DNA of 64,000 bases from CAVSRC01 sp963798195 (GCA_963798195.1 CAWCSF010000010.1:992001-1056000); one strand, 5' to 3'. Positions 1 to 9,117 are shown, counted from the stretch's first letter. Translations and numbers: made by a program. The notes: generated from the letters alone by a model not told the origin.

Positions 1-497
1 TGGTGTTCCTGATCAGCGTCGCGCACCCGGAAATCACCTTCAACATCGCCGTGCCGGATGAGCCGCTTGTCGTCCGCTTCGACGGCCGGCTGATGGGGCA
101 GGCGCTTACCAACATCGTGAAGAACGCAACGGAGGCAGTTGGCGCTGTTCCGCCCGATGAGCGCGGGCAGGGCGAGATCAGTGTCTCCGCACGTCAGGAG
201 GATGGCAGCATCGTCGTCGATGTCGCCGACAACGGCATTGGCCTGCCGGTGCAGAACCGGCAAAGGCTGCTTGAGCCCTACATGACCACGCGCGAGAAGG
301 GCACCGGACTCGGCCTCGCCATTGTCGCAAAGATCATCGAGGAGCATGGCGGTCGCATTGAACTTCTCGATGCGCCGACCGAGGTAAACGGTCGCCGCGG
401 TGCCCTCATCCGTATCGTATTGCCCCGCATGGACCAGGCTGCCACTACGGCCGTGGCTTCTGGACCCGCGATGGCAGAACCCCAGCCTGTCGGTTGA
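1..497 (+). CDS. ntrY: NtrY sensor histidine kinase, C-terminal part
   Basis: Partial gene running in from the left edge; only the last 165 or so residues are present. They form the HATPase domain: an N-box (LTNIVKNATEAV), a G1 box (VADNGIGLP) and a G2 box (KGTGLGLAIVAKI). The protein would be the membrane nitrogen/redox sensor kinase that phosphorylates NtrX, encoded immediately downstream. The NtrY name rests mainly on this neighbour and on the conserved alphaproteobacterial order with trkA and hfq. Sensor and membrane domains lie outside the window. Confidence 0.9.
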   Translation, partial: VFLISVAHPEITFNIAVPDEPLVVRFDGRLMGQALTNIVKNATEAVGAVPPDERGQGEISVSARQEDGSIVVDVADNGIGLPVQNRQRLLEPYMTTREKGTGLGLAIVAKIIEEHGGRIELLDAPTEVNGRRGALIRIVLPRMDQAATTAVASGPAMAEPQPVG

Positions 498-515
498 TTG
501 TGGAAGCGGCGAGTT

Positions 516-1883
516 ATGGCGTCTGACATTCTGATTGTTGACGATGAGACGGACATCCGGGAGATCGTGTCCGGCATTCTTGGCGACGAAGGCCACGGTA
601 CGCGTACCGCGGCCGATGCCGACACCGCGCTCGCCGAGATCGAGAAGCGGCGGCCGTCGCTCGTCTTCCTCGATATCTGGCTTCAGGGCAGCCGGATGGA
701 TGGGCTGGCGCTGCTCGACGAGATCAAGCGGGACCACGGCGACCTGCCGGTGATCATGATTTCCGGCCACGGCAACATCGAAACCGCCGTCTCGGCCATC
801 AAGCGCGGCGCCTACGATTATATCGAGAAGCCGTTCAAGTCCGACAGGCTTGTCCTGATCGCGGAGCGGGCGCTGGAAGCTTCGAAGCTGCGCCGAGAAA
901 TCAAGGTGCTGCGCGAAAAGACGGGCGACGCAAGCCAGTTGCTCGGCATGTCGTCGGCTATGAACCATTTGCGTTCGATGATCGAGAAGATCGCACCGAC
1001 CAACAGCCGGGTCATGATCTCGGGCTCGTCCGGCGCTGGCAAGGAGCTGGTCGCGCGCACGATTCACGATCTGTCCGGAAGGGCGGGCGGTCCTTTCATA
1101 GTTCTCAACGCCGCCACGATCATTGCCGACCGGATGGAGCACGAACTGTTCGGCACCGAGCCGTCGAATGGTGCCGCGCGCCGCGTCGGGGCCTTCGAGG
1201 AGGCCCACGGCGGCACGCTCTATCTGGACGAAGTCGGCGACATGCCGCGCGAGACGCAGAACAAGATCCTGCGCGTTCTGGTCGACCAGACGTTTCAGCG
1301 CGTCGGCGGGTCGACGCGCGTCAACGTCGACGTTCGCATCATTTCGTCGACGGGCCGCGACCTCGAGGGCGAAATTGCCGAAGGTTCGTTCCGCGAGGAC
1401 CTGTTCCACAGGCTCGCCGTGGTGCCGCTGCGCGTGCCCGCGCTGGCCGAGCGCAGGGAAGACATCCCGGTTCTCGTGCGCCACTTCGCCGAGCAGATAT
1501 CGCGTGGCACGGGCTTGCCGCAGCGGGTCATCGGCGACGATGCCATGGCGGTCTTGCAAGCGCATGACTGGCCCGGCAACATCCGCCAACTGCGTAACAA
1601 CGTCGAACGGCTGATGATTCTGGCCCGTGGCGACGCCAAGGATGTGATTACGGCCGAGATGCTTCCGCCCGAAATTGGCGAAATGCTGCCGACGACGCCC
1701 GGTCGCGCTGGTGGCGAGCACCTGATGTCCCTGCCGTTGCGCGACGCGCGGGAAATCTTCGAGCGCGAATATTTGGCTGCCCAGGTCAACCAATTCGGGG
1801 GCAATATCTCGCGAACGGCCGAATTCGTCGGCATGGAGCGCTCGGCGCTGCATCGGAAATTGAAGTCGCTCGGCGTAGGTTAG
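516..1883 (+). CDS. ntrX: NtrX response regulator (455 aa)
   Basis: Response regulator of the NtrYX system. Residues 1-120 are a receiver domain with acidic pair D9/D10 and phospho-acceptor D53. A central AAA+ domain carries a Walker A (GSSGAGKE, about residue 170) and a Walker B region (GGTLYLDEV). The C-terminal 45 residues form a Fis-type helix-turn-helix. The start is the ATG at 516; an in-frame TTG at 498 would add six unsupported residues. The GAFTGA loop used to contact sigma-54 is absent between ELFGTE and GGTLYLDE, as known for other alphaproteobacterial NtrX proteins, so it probably does not act as a classical sigma-54 activator. Confidence 0.95.
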   Translation: MASDILIVDDETDIREIVSGILGDEGHGTRTAADADTALAEIEKRRPSLVFLDIWLQGSRMDGLALLDEIKRDHGDLPVIMISGHGNIETAVSAIKRGAYDYIEKPFKSDRLVLIAERALEASKLRREIKVLREKTGDASQLLGMSSAMNHLRSMIEKIAPTNSRVMISGSSGAGKELVARTIHDLSGRAGGPFIVLNAATIIADRMEHELFGTEPSNGAARRVGAFEEAHGGTLYLDEVGDMPRETQNKILRVLVDQTFQRVGGSTRVNVDVRIISSTGRDLEGEIAEGSFREDLFHRLAVVPLRVPALAERREDIPVLVRHFAEQISRGTGLPQRVIGDDAMAVLQAHDWPGNIRQLRNNVERLMILARGDAKDVITAEMLPPEIGEMLPTTPGRAGGEHLMSLPLRDAREIFEREYLAAQVNQFGGNISRTAEFVGMERSALHRKLKSLGVG

Positions 1884-1904
1884 CCGGGCAGGGCAGGGGC
1901 AACC

Positions 1905-3282
1905 ATGCGGGTTCTGATCTGCGGCGCCGGCCAGGTAGGCTACGGCATTGCCGAGCGTCTGGCCGACGAGGACAACGACGTTTCGGTGATCGATTCCTCG
2001 CCGCAACTCATCCAGACCATCCGCGATTCTACTCGACGTTCGAGGCTTCGTTGGCCACGGCGCTCATCCCGATGTGCTGGCGCAGGCGGGTGCCGAGCAG
2101 GCGGACATGATCATCGCCGTCACGCTGTACGATGAAGTCAACATGGTCGCTTGCCAGGTTGCTCACTCGCTCTTCAACGTGCCAACCAAGATCGCCCGCA
2201 TCCGCTCGCAGAGTTATCTCGAGCCGCATTGGAGCGACCTGTTCTCGTCCGCACACATGCCGATCGACGTCATCATCTCGCCCGAGGTCGAAGTCGGCGA
2301 GATGGTTCTGCGGCGCCTGCAACTGCCGGGCGCCTTCGACACGGTCGAGTTCGCAAATGGCGCAGTGGTCGTCGTCGGCATCGTCTGCAGCGAGAATTGC
2401 CCGGTCGTAGATACGCCGCTGTCGCAACTGACCGAACTGTTTCCCGATCTCCAGGCGGTCGTCGTCGGCATTGTCCGCCGCGGAAATCTCTTCGTGCCGC
2501 GCTCGGAAGATTCCATGCTGGTCGGCGATCAGATTTATGTCGTGTGCCAGGCCGAACAGGTGCGTCGCACCCTTGGCATCTTCGGCCATGAGGAGCAGGT
2601 GGCCAATCGCGTTGTCATCGCGGGCGGGGGCAACATCGGCCTCTATGCGGCGGCCGCGCTGGAGGCGCGAAACGCATCGGCCAAGGTCAAGATCATCGAG
2701 TTGTCGCGGGAGCGCGCCGTGGCGATCGCCGACAAGCTCAAGCGGACCGTGGTCCTGCACGGCAACGCACTGGATCAGGACATCCAGCGCGAAGCGGACG
2801 TGCAGGATGCCGACACCCTTGTGGCGCTCACCAATGACGACGAGGTCAATGTCATCGCCTGCGTGATGGCCAAGCGTCTGGGTTGTCGGAGCAACATGGC
2901 GCTGATCAATAACCGCTCCTACCACACGTTCACCGACATTCTCGGCATTGACGCGACGGTGAACCCGCGGTCGCTGACGGTCTCCAAGATCCTTCAGCAT
3001 GTCCGGCGTGGCCGTATCCGTGGCGTCCACACGGTCGAATACGGAGCGGCCGAAATCATCGAGGCAGAGGCGCTGGAGACGTCGCCGCTGGTTGGCAAGC
3101 CGTTGCGTGAACTCGATCTTCCGGACGGCATCCGGATCGGCGCGGTCTACCGGGACGGGAAGGCAATCGTGCCCGATGGGGCCACCCAGATCGCCGCCAA
3201 GGACCGCGTGGTTATCTTCGCAACGGCCGAGCGCGTCCGCCAGGTGGAGCAGATGTTCCGCGTAAGCCTCGAATTCTTCTAG
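1905..3282 (+). CDS. trkA: TrkA potassium uptake regulatory subunit, one frameshift
   Basis: Cytoplasmic NAD-binding subunit of the Trk K+ transporter, about 458 residues once one extra base near 2029 is removed. It has two RCK units, each with a Rossmann glycine motif: GAGQVGYGIAERL at the N-terminus and VIAGGGNIGLYAA near residue 235, each followed by a TrkA_C domain. Past the extra base the frame reads LDVRGFVGHGAHPDVLAQAG, typical TrkA sequence, so a sequence error is likelier than a dead gene. trkH follows 21 bp downstream, consistent with co-transcription. Confidence 0.93.
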
Positions 3283-3303
3283 AATCGGCGCGGCGAACAG
3301 CCG

Positions 3304-4743
3304 ATGATCGGCGTCCTCCACATCCTGTCACAGGTCTTCGGTGGCCTTGCCTTCGCGCTGCTGCCGCCGGCTGCGATTGCCCTGGTCTCTGGCGACGGCG
3401 CGGCCGAAAGCTATCTGCTGGTGTCCGGCCTGACGGGATTTCTGTCCGGCGCCATCTTCTTCGCGCTCCGTGAGCGAAAGCCGCGTTTTGACCGCTCCGC
3501 GAGCTTCGTACTCGTTGTAGCCCTCTGGGTCGCGCTGCCGCTGATCGCGGCGGTGCCTTTCGCCCTGCGCACCGATATCGGCTATCCCGCTGCCCTGTTC
3601 GAAGCGGTGTCCGGGCTCACCACCACCGGGGCGACCATCTTCCGCTCGCTCCGCGAGGTCGGCCCATCGACCATTTTCTGGCGCGCCGAGCTGCAATGGC
3701 TGGGTGGTCTGGCCACGCTTGTCACGTTCGTCACCATCCTGGCGCCCGCCGGGGTAGGGGGGCTCTCCAGCCGGGGCCTGGCCTCGATCGGCGGCTTCAG
3801 CGATGCCGGGCCGGATCGTGTCGTGCATGGCATGAAGCGGATCGCCACGCTCTACGGACTCCTCACCGGGCTTTGCGTCATCCTGCTGTTCTTCTCCGGC
3901 ATCCCGACATTCGATGCGTTCTGCCTGGCGCTTTCGACCGTCTCGACGGGTGGCTTCATGCCCCGCGACGGCAATCTGTCCGTCTATGGCAGTCGCTTTG
4001 CGGAAGTCGTGATCACGGTCTTCATGGCGCTGGCCGCCACCAGCATCGTTTGGCACCGCATGGTGCTCGAAGGCCGGAGGGCCATGCTTCTGGAGCACCG
4101 CGAGACTTACTGGATCCTTGCCGTCATGCTCATGGCTGGGCTGGTCTACGCCGCTTACTTCGCCGGCTTCGAGGACATCATGACGGCTTTTGCCGAAGGC
4201 TTGTTCAATGGCGTGTCGATCGTCAGCACGACGGGATTCGAGACGCGTGCGGGTGGTCTCGCGGGTATCCCGGACACGTTGGTCATTTTCCTTGCTATCG
4301 GGGGAGGCGCCGCGCTTTCCACGGCCGGCGGCATCAAGTTCTACCGGATCGGCGCAATGACCATGCAATCGATGCATGAATTGCGACGGCTTATCTTTCC
4401 GCACAGCGTGCGCAGCACCCGTTTTGGCAGCCAGCCCTACGACCTTGCCCTGATGAAGGCGATCTGGACCAATCTGGTTGTGGCGATCGCGGTCATCATG
4501 GGGGCGACGCTGCTGCTGTCGCTGCGGCTGCCCGCCTTCGATGCGGCCATCATTGCGGCCGTGTCGGCGTTCGCCAACATCGGGCCGCTCTATTCGCAGG
4601 AATGGATGATCGGACCGAACTGGCCCGCCTATGCCGATTTTGGCGTCTTCCCGCAGCTCGTCATGGCTGCCACCATGATCCTTGGCCGCATCGAGGTCAT
4701 CGTGCTTTTCGCCGCCCTGAACGTTGCGTATTGGCGGACCTGA
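3304..4743 (+). CDS. trkH: TrkH-family potassium transporter membrane subunit (479 aa)
   Basis: Polytopic K+ channel-like subunit that works with TrkA. Repeated selectivity-filter-like motifs are visible (SGLTTTGATIF, STVSTGGFMPRDG, STTGFETRAGG), together with about ten hydrophobic segments spread over the full length. Length and motif spacing fit TrkH/TrkG. The start ATG lies 21 bp after the trkA stop, and the next gene (dat) begins 7 bp after the trkH stop, so trkA-trkH-dat look like one transcript. Confidence 0.95.
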   Translation: MIGVLHILSQVFGGLAFALLPPAAIALVSGDGAAESYLLVSGLTGFLSGAIFFALRERKPRFDRSASFVLVVALWVALPLIAAVPFALRTDIGYPAALFEAVSGLTTTGATIFRSLREVGPSTIFWRAELQWLGGLATLVTFVTILAPAGVGGLSSRGLASIGGFSDAGPDRVVHGMKRIATLYGLLTGLCVILLFFSGIPTFDAFCLALSTVSTGGFMPRDGNLSVYGSRFAEVVITVFMALAATSIVWHRMVLEGRRAMLLEHRETYWILAVMLMAGLVYAAYFAGFEDIMTAFAEGLFNGVSIVSTTGFETRAGGLAGIPDTLVIFLAIGGGAALSTAGGIKFYRIGAMTMQSMHELRRLIFPHSVRSTRFGSQPYDLALMKAIWTNLVVAIAVIMGATLLLSLRLPAFDAAIIAAVSAFANIGPLYSQEWMIGPNWPAYADFGVFPQLVMAATMILGRIEVIVLFAALNVAYWRT

Positions 4744-4750
4744 GCAAGCC

Positions 4751-5644
4751 ATGTCGCGCATAGCCTACGTCAATGGCCGCTACCTGCCGCACGCTGGCGC
4801 TGCGGTCCACATAGAGGATCGCGGCTACCAGCTCTCCGATGGAGTGTACGAAGTCTGCGAGGTCGTCGCCGGCCGCATCTTCGAAGAGCGTCGGCACATG
4901 GGCCGGCTGGCGCGCTCGCTGGATCAACTCAGGATCGCGTGGCCCATGACGCCGGCATCGCTGGGCGCCGTGATGCGCGAGGTGATCCGGCGCAACCGGG
5001 TCCGGGACGGCATCATCTACATCCAGGTGACGCGCGGCGTGGCGCCACGCGACCACCCGTTTCCCGGCGCGAATGTACGTCCAGCGCTCGTCGTGACCGC
5101 CCGCTCGCTCAATTCCGATGCTCGCGAGAAGCGGGCGGAGCAGGGGATCGCCGTCATCACCCTGCCCGACAATCGCTGGGAGCGGGTCGACATCAAGACA
5201 ATATCGCTGCTGCCGAACGTGCTGGCCAAGCAGAAGGCGCGGGAGGCGGGGGCCTTCGAGGCCTGGTTCGTCGATCGGGACGGGTACGTCACCGAGGGCG
5301 CCTCCAGCAACGCCTGGATCGTCACCGAAGCCGGATCTTTGGTGACCCCGGTGGCAGACGCCGGCGTACTCCGCGGCATCGCCCGCGCCGGAGTGATGGA
5401 TATTGTTCCCCGCGAAGGCCTTGCCTTCGAGGAGCGGCGCTTCACCGTTGCCGAAGCACAATCAGCCCGCGAGGCCTTCGTTACGTCGACTGCCGCACTT
5501 GTAACCCCGGTTGTGCAAATCGACGGCAAACCGGTCGGCGATGGAAAGCCGGGGCCGGTGGCCCGACAACTCAGGGCAAAGTTCCATCAGAATGGGGAAA
5601 TAGCGCCGGATTGGGCCAAAGGGACCCCAGCCCGGCATCCGTAA
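4751..5644 (+). CDS. dat: D-amino acid aminotransferase (297 aa)
   Basis: Fold-type IV PLP aminotransferase interconverting D-alanine plus 2-oxoglutarate with pyruvate plus D-glutamate; it could supply D-amino acids for peptidoglycan. The PLP lysine is probably K149 in VDIKTISLLPN, and YQLSDGVYEV and GYVTEGASSNAW are family motifs. The start is the ATG at 4751, seven bases past the trkH stop; an earlier in-frame ATG at 4724 lies inside trkH. A branched-chain or 4-amino-4-deoxychorismate enzyme of the same fold is less likely, because this neighbourhood next to hfq typically carries dat in Rhizobiales. Confidence 0.88.
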   Translation: MSRIAYVNGRYLPHAGAAVHIEDRGYQLSDGVYEVCEVVAGRIFEERRHMGRLARSLDQLRIAWPMTPASLGAVMREVIRRNRVRDGIIYIQVTRGVAPRDHPFPGANVRPALVVTARSLNSDAREKRAEQGIAVITLPDNRWERVDIKTISLLPNVLAKQKAREAGAFEAWFVDRDGYVTEGASSNAWIVTEAGSLVTPVADAGVLRGIARAGVMDIVPREGLAFEERRFTVAEAQSAREAFVTSTAALVTPVVQIDGKPVGDGKPGPVARQLRAKFHQNGEIAPDWAKGTPARHP

Positions 5645-5773
5645 ACTTGCACAAATTTCGTAGGTGACGGGCACGACAACACTAGGCAAACTGCCCGCGG
5701 CACTTTAGGTCGTAGGCCCAAGAACGCGACTGACGCCCGACGAGCCTCAGTAAAAGACGAGAGCGACAAGAAA

Positions 5774-6037
5774 ATGGCGGAACGCGCACAGAATCTCCAG
5801 GACACGTTCCTGAACTATGTTCGCAAGAACAAGACGCCGCTGACGATCTTTCTGGTCAATGGCGTAAAGCTCCAGGGCATCGTCACCTGGTTCGATAATT
5901 TCTGCGTGTTGTTACGGCGCGACGGACATTCGCAGCTTGTATACAAGCACGCCATTTCGACGGTGATGCCGGGCGCGCCGCTCCAGCTCTTCGAGCCGGG
6001 TGAGGGTGACGCGCCTGCAGGTCGGGACACGGATTGA
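5774..6037 (+). CDS. hfq: RNA chaperone Hfq (87 aa)
   Basis: Sm-like hexameric RNA chaperone that pairs small RNAs with mRNAs. The Sm1 motif (KNKTPLTIFLVNGVKLQG) and the Sm2 signature (YKHAISTVMP) are intact, followed by a short acidic tail typical of alphaproteobacterial Hfq. A 129-bp gap upstream of the gene probably holds its own promoter. The stop codon overlaps the TTG start of hflX (TTGA), so hfq and hflX are translationally coupled. Confidence 0.98.
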   Translation: MAERAQNLQDTFLNYVRKNKTPLTIFLVNGVKLQGIVTWFDNFCVLLRRDGHSQLVYKHAISTVMPGAPLQLFEPGEGDAPAGRDTD

Positions 6038-7386
6038 GCGAACCCAACGGCGTTCAGGGGGCCGACACCACAGGGATTGCCGTAGCGGCCGCCCCTGAGC
6101 GGACGCTTGTGCTCGTTCCGGTCCTGAAGTCGCGCAAGGAGAACGGCCGCGAACGCGGCGCCCGGGTCGAGGAAGCGGTCGGGCTGGCGCAGGCCATCGA
6201 TCTCGACGTGGTCGAAGGGCTTGCGGTGCCGATCGCCGCGCCCCGGCCGGCAACGCTCTTCGGCTCCGGCAAGGTCGAGGAGATCGCCGCGCGCACGGAG
6301 GCCGAAAAGATCGGCCTCGTCGTCGTCGACGGACCCCTGTCGCCGGTGCAACAGCGCAACCTCGAACGCGCCTGGAAGACCAAGGTCATCGACCGCACCG
6401 GGCTGATCCTCGAAATCTTCGGGGAGAGGGCGCGCACCGCCGAGGGCACGCTTCAGGTCGAACTCGCCCATCTCAACTACCAGAAGAGCCGGCTGGTCCG
6501 CTCGTGGACGCACCTTGAGCGCCAGCGCGGCGGCTTCGGCTTCCTCGGCGGCCCCGGCGAGACGCAGATCGAGGCGGACCGGCGCATGATCGAGGAGCGC
6601 ATCGCGCGCATCGAGCGCGACCTCGAGGACGTCGGCACCCGCCGCCGCCAGCAGCGCAAGACGCGCAAGAAGGGCACCCAGGCGTCCATCGCCCTGGTCG
6701 GCTACACCAACGCCGGCAAGTCGACGCTGTTCAACGCGCTGACCACCGACCACGTGTTCGCCGACGCGCAGCTCTTCGCCACCCTCGACCCGACGCTCCG
6801 CCGGATCGAACTGCCCCACGGCGCGGTGGCAATCCTGTCCGATACCGTCGGCTTCGTCGCCGACCTGCCGACGACGCTGGTCGCGGCGTTCCGCGGCACG
6901 CTGGAGGAGGTCTCCGAGGCCGACCTGATCCTGCACGTCCGCGACATCGCGCATGCCGACAGCGAGGCGCAGGCGAGGGACGTCGCCGCCGTTCTGGCGG
7001 AACTCGACGTCGATGTCCGTGCGCCGGAGCGCGTTATCGAGGTCTGGAACAAGATCGACCTTCTGCCCGAGTCCCAGCGCCCGCCGCGGATCATTCCGGC
7101 TGCTCCGGGCGGCGGTCCGGCCGTGGTCGCGGTCTCGGCGATGACCGGCGAGGGCCTGCCGGATCTGCTCGCGCTGATCGAGGAGCGCATCACCGCCACC
7201 CGCCGCACCTACGAGGTACGCCTGGAGGGCGCGTCCCTCGGCGAACTGCACCGTCTCTACGAGATGGGCGAGGTTCTCGACCGGGCCGACAACCCGGATG
7301 GCTCCACGGTCGCCCACGTGCGTGTGGCGGCCGAGCGGGATGCCGCGTTCGTCAAGGCGTTCCCGGACGCCCGCGCCGGCACCTGA
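6034..7386 (+). CDS. hflX: GTPase HflX (450 aa)
   Basis: Ribosome-associated GTPase that rescues stalled ribosomes. An N-terminal HflX domain with a helical linker rich in R/E precedes the G domain. G1 is GYTNAGKST at about residue 223, and DTVGFVADLP is the G3 region. Translation apparently starts at TTG overlapping the hfq stop. The last 102 bp of the gene recur at 8201-8302 as part of the direct repeat around the insertion; this copy is the complete one. Confidence 0.95.
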   Translation: MSEPNGVQGADTTGIAVAAAPERTLVLVPVLKSRKENGRERGARVEEAVGLAQAIDLDVVEGLAVPIAAPRPATLFGSGKVEEIAARTEAEKIGLVVVDGPLSPVQQRNLERAWKTKVIDRTGLILEIFGERARTAEGTLQVELAHLNYQKSRLVRSWTHLERQRGGFGFLGGPGETQIEADRRMIEERIARIERDLEDVGTRRRQQRKTRKKGTQASIALVGYTNAGKSTLFNALTTDHVFADAQLFATLDPTLRRIELPHGAVAILSDTVGFVADLPTTLVAAFRGTLEEVSEADLILHVRDIAHADSEAQARDVAAVLAELDVDVRAPERVIEVWNKIDLLPESQRPPRIIPAAPGGGPAVVAVSAMTGEGLPDLLALIEERITATRRTYEVRLEGASLGELHRLYEMGEVLDRADNPDGSTVAHVRVAAERDAAFVKAFPDARAGT

Positions 7387-7583
7387 AGGTCTAGTCGGCC
7401 GTCTTGGCTGCTTGCCAGAGCGCCTCCATCTCGGCGAGGCTCGCATCGGGCAATGTGCGGCCCTGGTCGCCCAGAGCCCGTTCGATCGACTTGAACCGTC
7501 GGCTGAACTTCACGCTGGTCTCGCGCAGCGCCTGGTCCGGATCGACCTTCAGGTGGCGCGCAAGGTTAACGGCGGCGAAGAGC
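7285..7583. repeat. Left direct repeat of the hflX/mazG junction
   Basis: This 299-bp segment covers the 3' end of hflX plus the 3' end of a mazG copy. It is about 96% identical to 8201-8500 (I count 10 substitutions and one 1-bp gap). The first 94 bases, inside hflX, are identical. The two copies lie 916 bp apart in the same orientation and bracket the insertion that holds the 7658-8137 gene. Confidence 0.95.
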
Positions 7584-7645
7584 TTCGCCTTGAACGCCAC
7601 GGCCTGTTCTCGGTGGAATCGACAGCGTATCGCCTCGGAGGTCAC
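7391..7645 (-). pseudogene. Truncated copy of the mazG C-terminus
   Basis: The last 62 codons (7391-7583) duplicate the C-terminus of the intact mazG at 8308, with the same stop position and few amino-acid changes (for example I to S in KFSRRFKSIERA). Above 7583 the frame runs into unrelated insert DNA, so the catalytic helices of MazG are missing. This is a by-product of the direct repeat rather than a working pyrophosphohydrolase. Confidence 0.85.
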
Positions 7646-7657
7646 CCCCAGAAGAGC

Positions 7658-8137
7658 CTACTGTTGGCCATTGGTCGCCTGGATAGTGATTATCGCGCCG
7701 GGTGGGATCTGACTGCCATCGACGAACAACGAGGCCGGTCCGAAGTCCCCCTCGGGTAGGTCGCCCGCGAGGATCTTGTAGCCGAAGCTCGCCGTGCTGC
7801 CGTCGGACGTCGCGCTGGTGAGCTCGAGCACGACGTTCGTGATGCCCTTGTCCGTGAGGACCGAGAGGACCGCATTGGGCGGGTCACCCGCGAAGGCATC
7901 ACCGGCGTCGGACAGGGCATCGAGCGGGACGTCGACCGCGATGCGCTCCGGGCGGTCGCTGAAGGTCACGACGACGGGCACGCCCTTGAGCGTGAGGGTG
8001 TCGCCGTCAACGGAGCCCGAGGTGCCGCTCAGGACGAAGAGGAAGGTGCCCTGGTCAGTGGCGGGCGACGCGGTGGCCCAGGACGTGAGCGCCAGCAGCA
8101 GCGCTGCCACCAGCCCGATTCGGTTGGGTCGATGCAT
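7658..8137 (-). CDS. Predicted secreted protein of unknown function (159 aa)
   Basis: The start ATG at 8137 begins a clear signal peptide (MHRPNRIGLVAALLLALTSW, then an ATASPA cleavage region). The mature part is about 135 residues, contains no cysteine and looks beta-rich. It contains FSDRPERIA and DPPNAVLSVL followed by GPASLFVDGSQ. From memory, this combination marks a widespread uncharacterised family of small secreted bacterial and archaeal proteins. It is the only gene in the insertion between the two hflX/mazG repeats and reads against hflX. Function unknown. Confidence 0.75.
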   Translation of the reverse strand: MHRPNRIGLVAALLLALTSWATASPATDQGTFLFVLSGTSGSVDGDTLTLKGVPVVVTFSDRPERIAVDVPLDALSDAGDAFAGDPPNAVLSVLTDKGITNVVLELTSATSDGSTASFGYKILAGDLPEGDFGPASLFVDGSQIPPGAIITIQATNGQQ

Positions 8138-8200
8138 GGCCCGTCCTCGCGTTGCGGTGTGTTCTGGACGCTGTTCCGGATGACCACCTTTGTCAAGCCC

Positions 8201-8302
8201 GCCGACAACCCGGATGGCTCCACGGTCGCCCACGTGCGTGTGGCGGCCGAGCGGGATGCCGCGTTCGTCAAGGCGTTCCCGGACGCCCGCGCCGGCAGCT
8301 GA
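8201..8302 (+). pseudogene. Orphan 3' end of hflX
   Basis: A 34-codon tail fragment, virtually identical to codons 418-450 of hflX, with no start and no GTPase domain. It exists only because the hflX/mazG junction is duplicated around the inserted gene. Confidence 0.9.
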
Positions 8303-8500
8303 CGGCCTTAGTCAGCCGTCTTGGCTGCTTGCCACAGCGCCTCCATCTCGGCGAGGCTCGCATCCGGCAATGTGCGGCCCTGGTCGCCCAGAGCCCGTTC
8401 GATCGACTTGAACCGCCGGATGAACTTCACGCTGGTCTCACGCAGCGCCTGGTCCGGATCGACCTTCAGGTGGCGCGCAAGGTTAACGACGGCGAAGAGC
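8201..8500. repeat. Right direct repeat of the hflX/mazG junction
   Basis: 300-bp partner of 7285-7583. It begins with an orphan hflX 3' end (8201-8302, still ending in an in-frame TGA) and continues into the 3' part of the intact mazG. Both repeat borders are abrupt: homology starts at GCCGACAACCC and stops after GGCGAAGAGC. Confidence 0.95.
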
Positions 8501-9117
8501 AGGTCGCCCACCTCGTCGCTCAGCCGTTCCCGTTTCGTCGCACCCCCGTCCAGTTCCGCCTCGATCTCGTCGATCTCCTCGCGCAGTTTGGCGAGCACGG
8601 TTCGCGCATCGTTCCAGTCGAAGCCCACCGTCGAGGCTTTCTCCTGAAGCTTCAGCGCCCGCATGAGCGCCGGCAGGCTCGCCTGAACGCCATCCAGCAG
8701 CCCCACGGCCTCAGTGCCGCTCTCGGCCGCGCGCGCCTGCTTCTCCTCGGCCTTGACCTTCTCCCAGAAGCCCTTGGCCGCGCCGGCGGCGCGTGCATCC
8801 TCGTCGCCGAAGACGTGGGGGTGGCGCCGGATCATCTTCGTCGTGATCGCCTCGACCACATCCGGGAACGCGAAGGCGCCGGCTTCTTCGGCCATCCGCG
8901 CGTGATAGACCGATTGCAGCAGCAGGTCGCCCAGTTCGTCCCGCAGGTCGCGCATGTCGTCGCGGGCGATGGCGTCGGCGACCTCGTACGCTTCCTCGAT
9001 CGTATACGGCGCGATGGTCGCGAAATCCTGCTCCAGGTCCCAGGGGCAGCCGTGCTCCTTGTCGCGGAGCGCGGCCATGATCTCGATCAGCCGCGCGATG
9101 TCGCGAGACGGTTTCAT
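8308..9117 (-). CDS. mazG: Nucleoside triphosphate pyrophosphohydrolase MazG (269 aa)
   Basis: House-cleaning all-alpha NTP pyrophosphatase that hydrolyses (d)NTPs to the monophosphates. Two MazG repeats are visible. The N-terminal one has CPWDLEQDFATIAPYTIEEA with the metal-binding EEAYEVADAI helix, and the C-terminal one has EIDEIEAE. Length is normal for the family. The gene converges on hflX, the usual alphaproteobacterial order, but here the pair is split by the insertion. Its 3' 193 bp are duplicated at 7391-7583. Confidence 0.95.
   Translation of the reverse strand: MKPSRDIARLIEIMAALRDKEHGCPWDLEQDFATIAPYTIEEAYEVADAIARDDMRDLRDELGDLLLQSVYHARMAEEAGAFAFPDVVEAITTKMIRRHPHVFGDEDARAAGAAKGFWEKVKAEEKQARAAESGTEAVGLLDGVQASLPALMRALKLQEKASTVGFDWNDARTVLAKLREEIDEIEAELDGGATKRERLSDEVGDLLFAVVNLARHLKVDPDQALRETSVKFIRRFKSIERALGDQGRTLPDASLAEMEALWQAAKTAD

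Noticed and set aside
2029..3321. 430-codon minus-strand open frame opposite trkA
   Set aside because: TrkA motifs are clear on the plus strand; the antisense product is unlike any family.
7584..8200. Insertion sequence or integron cassette between hflX and mazG
   Set aside because: No transposase, terminal inverted repeats, attC-like site or integrase; the flanking repeats are long host-gene duplicates.
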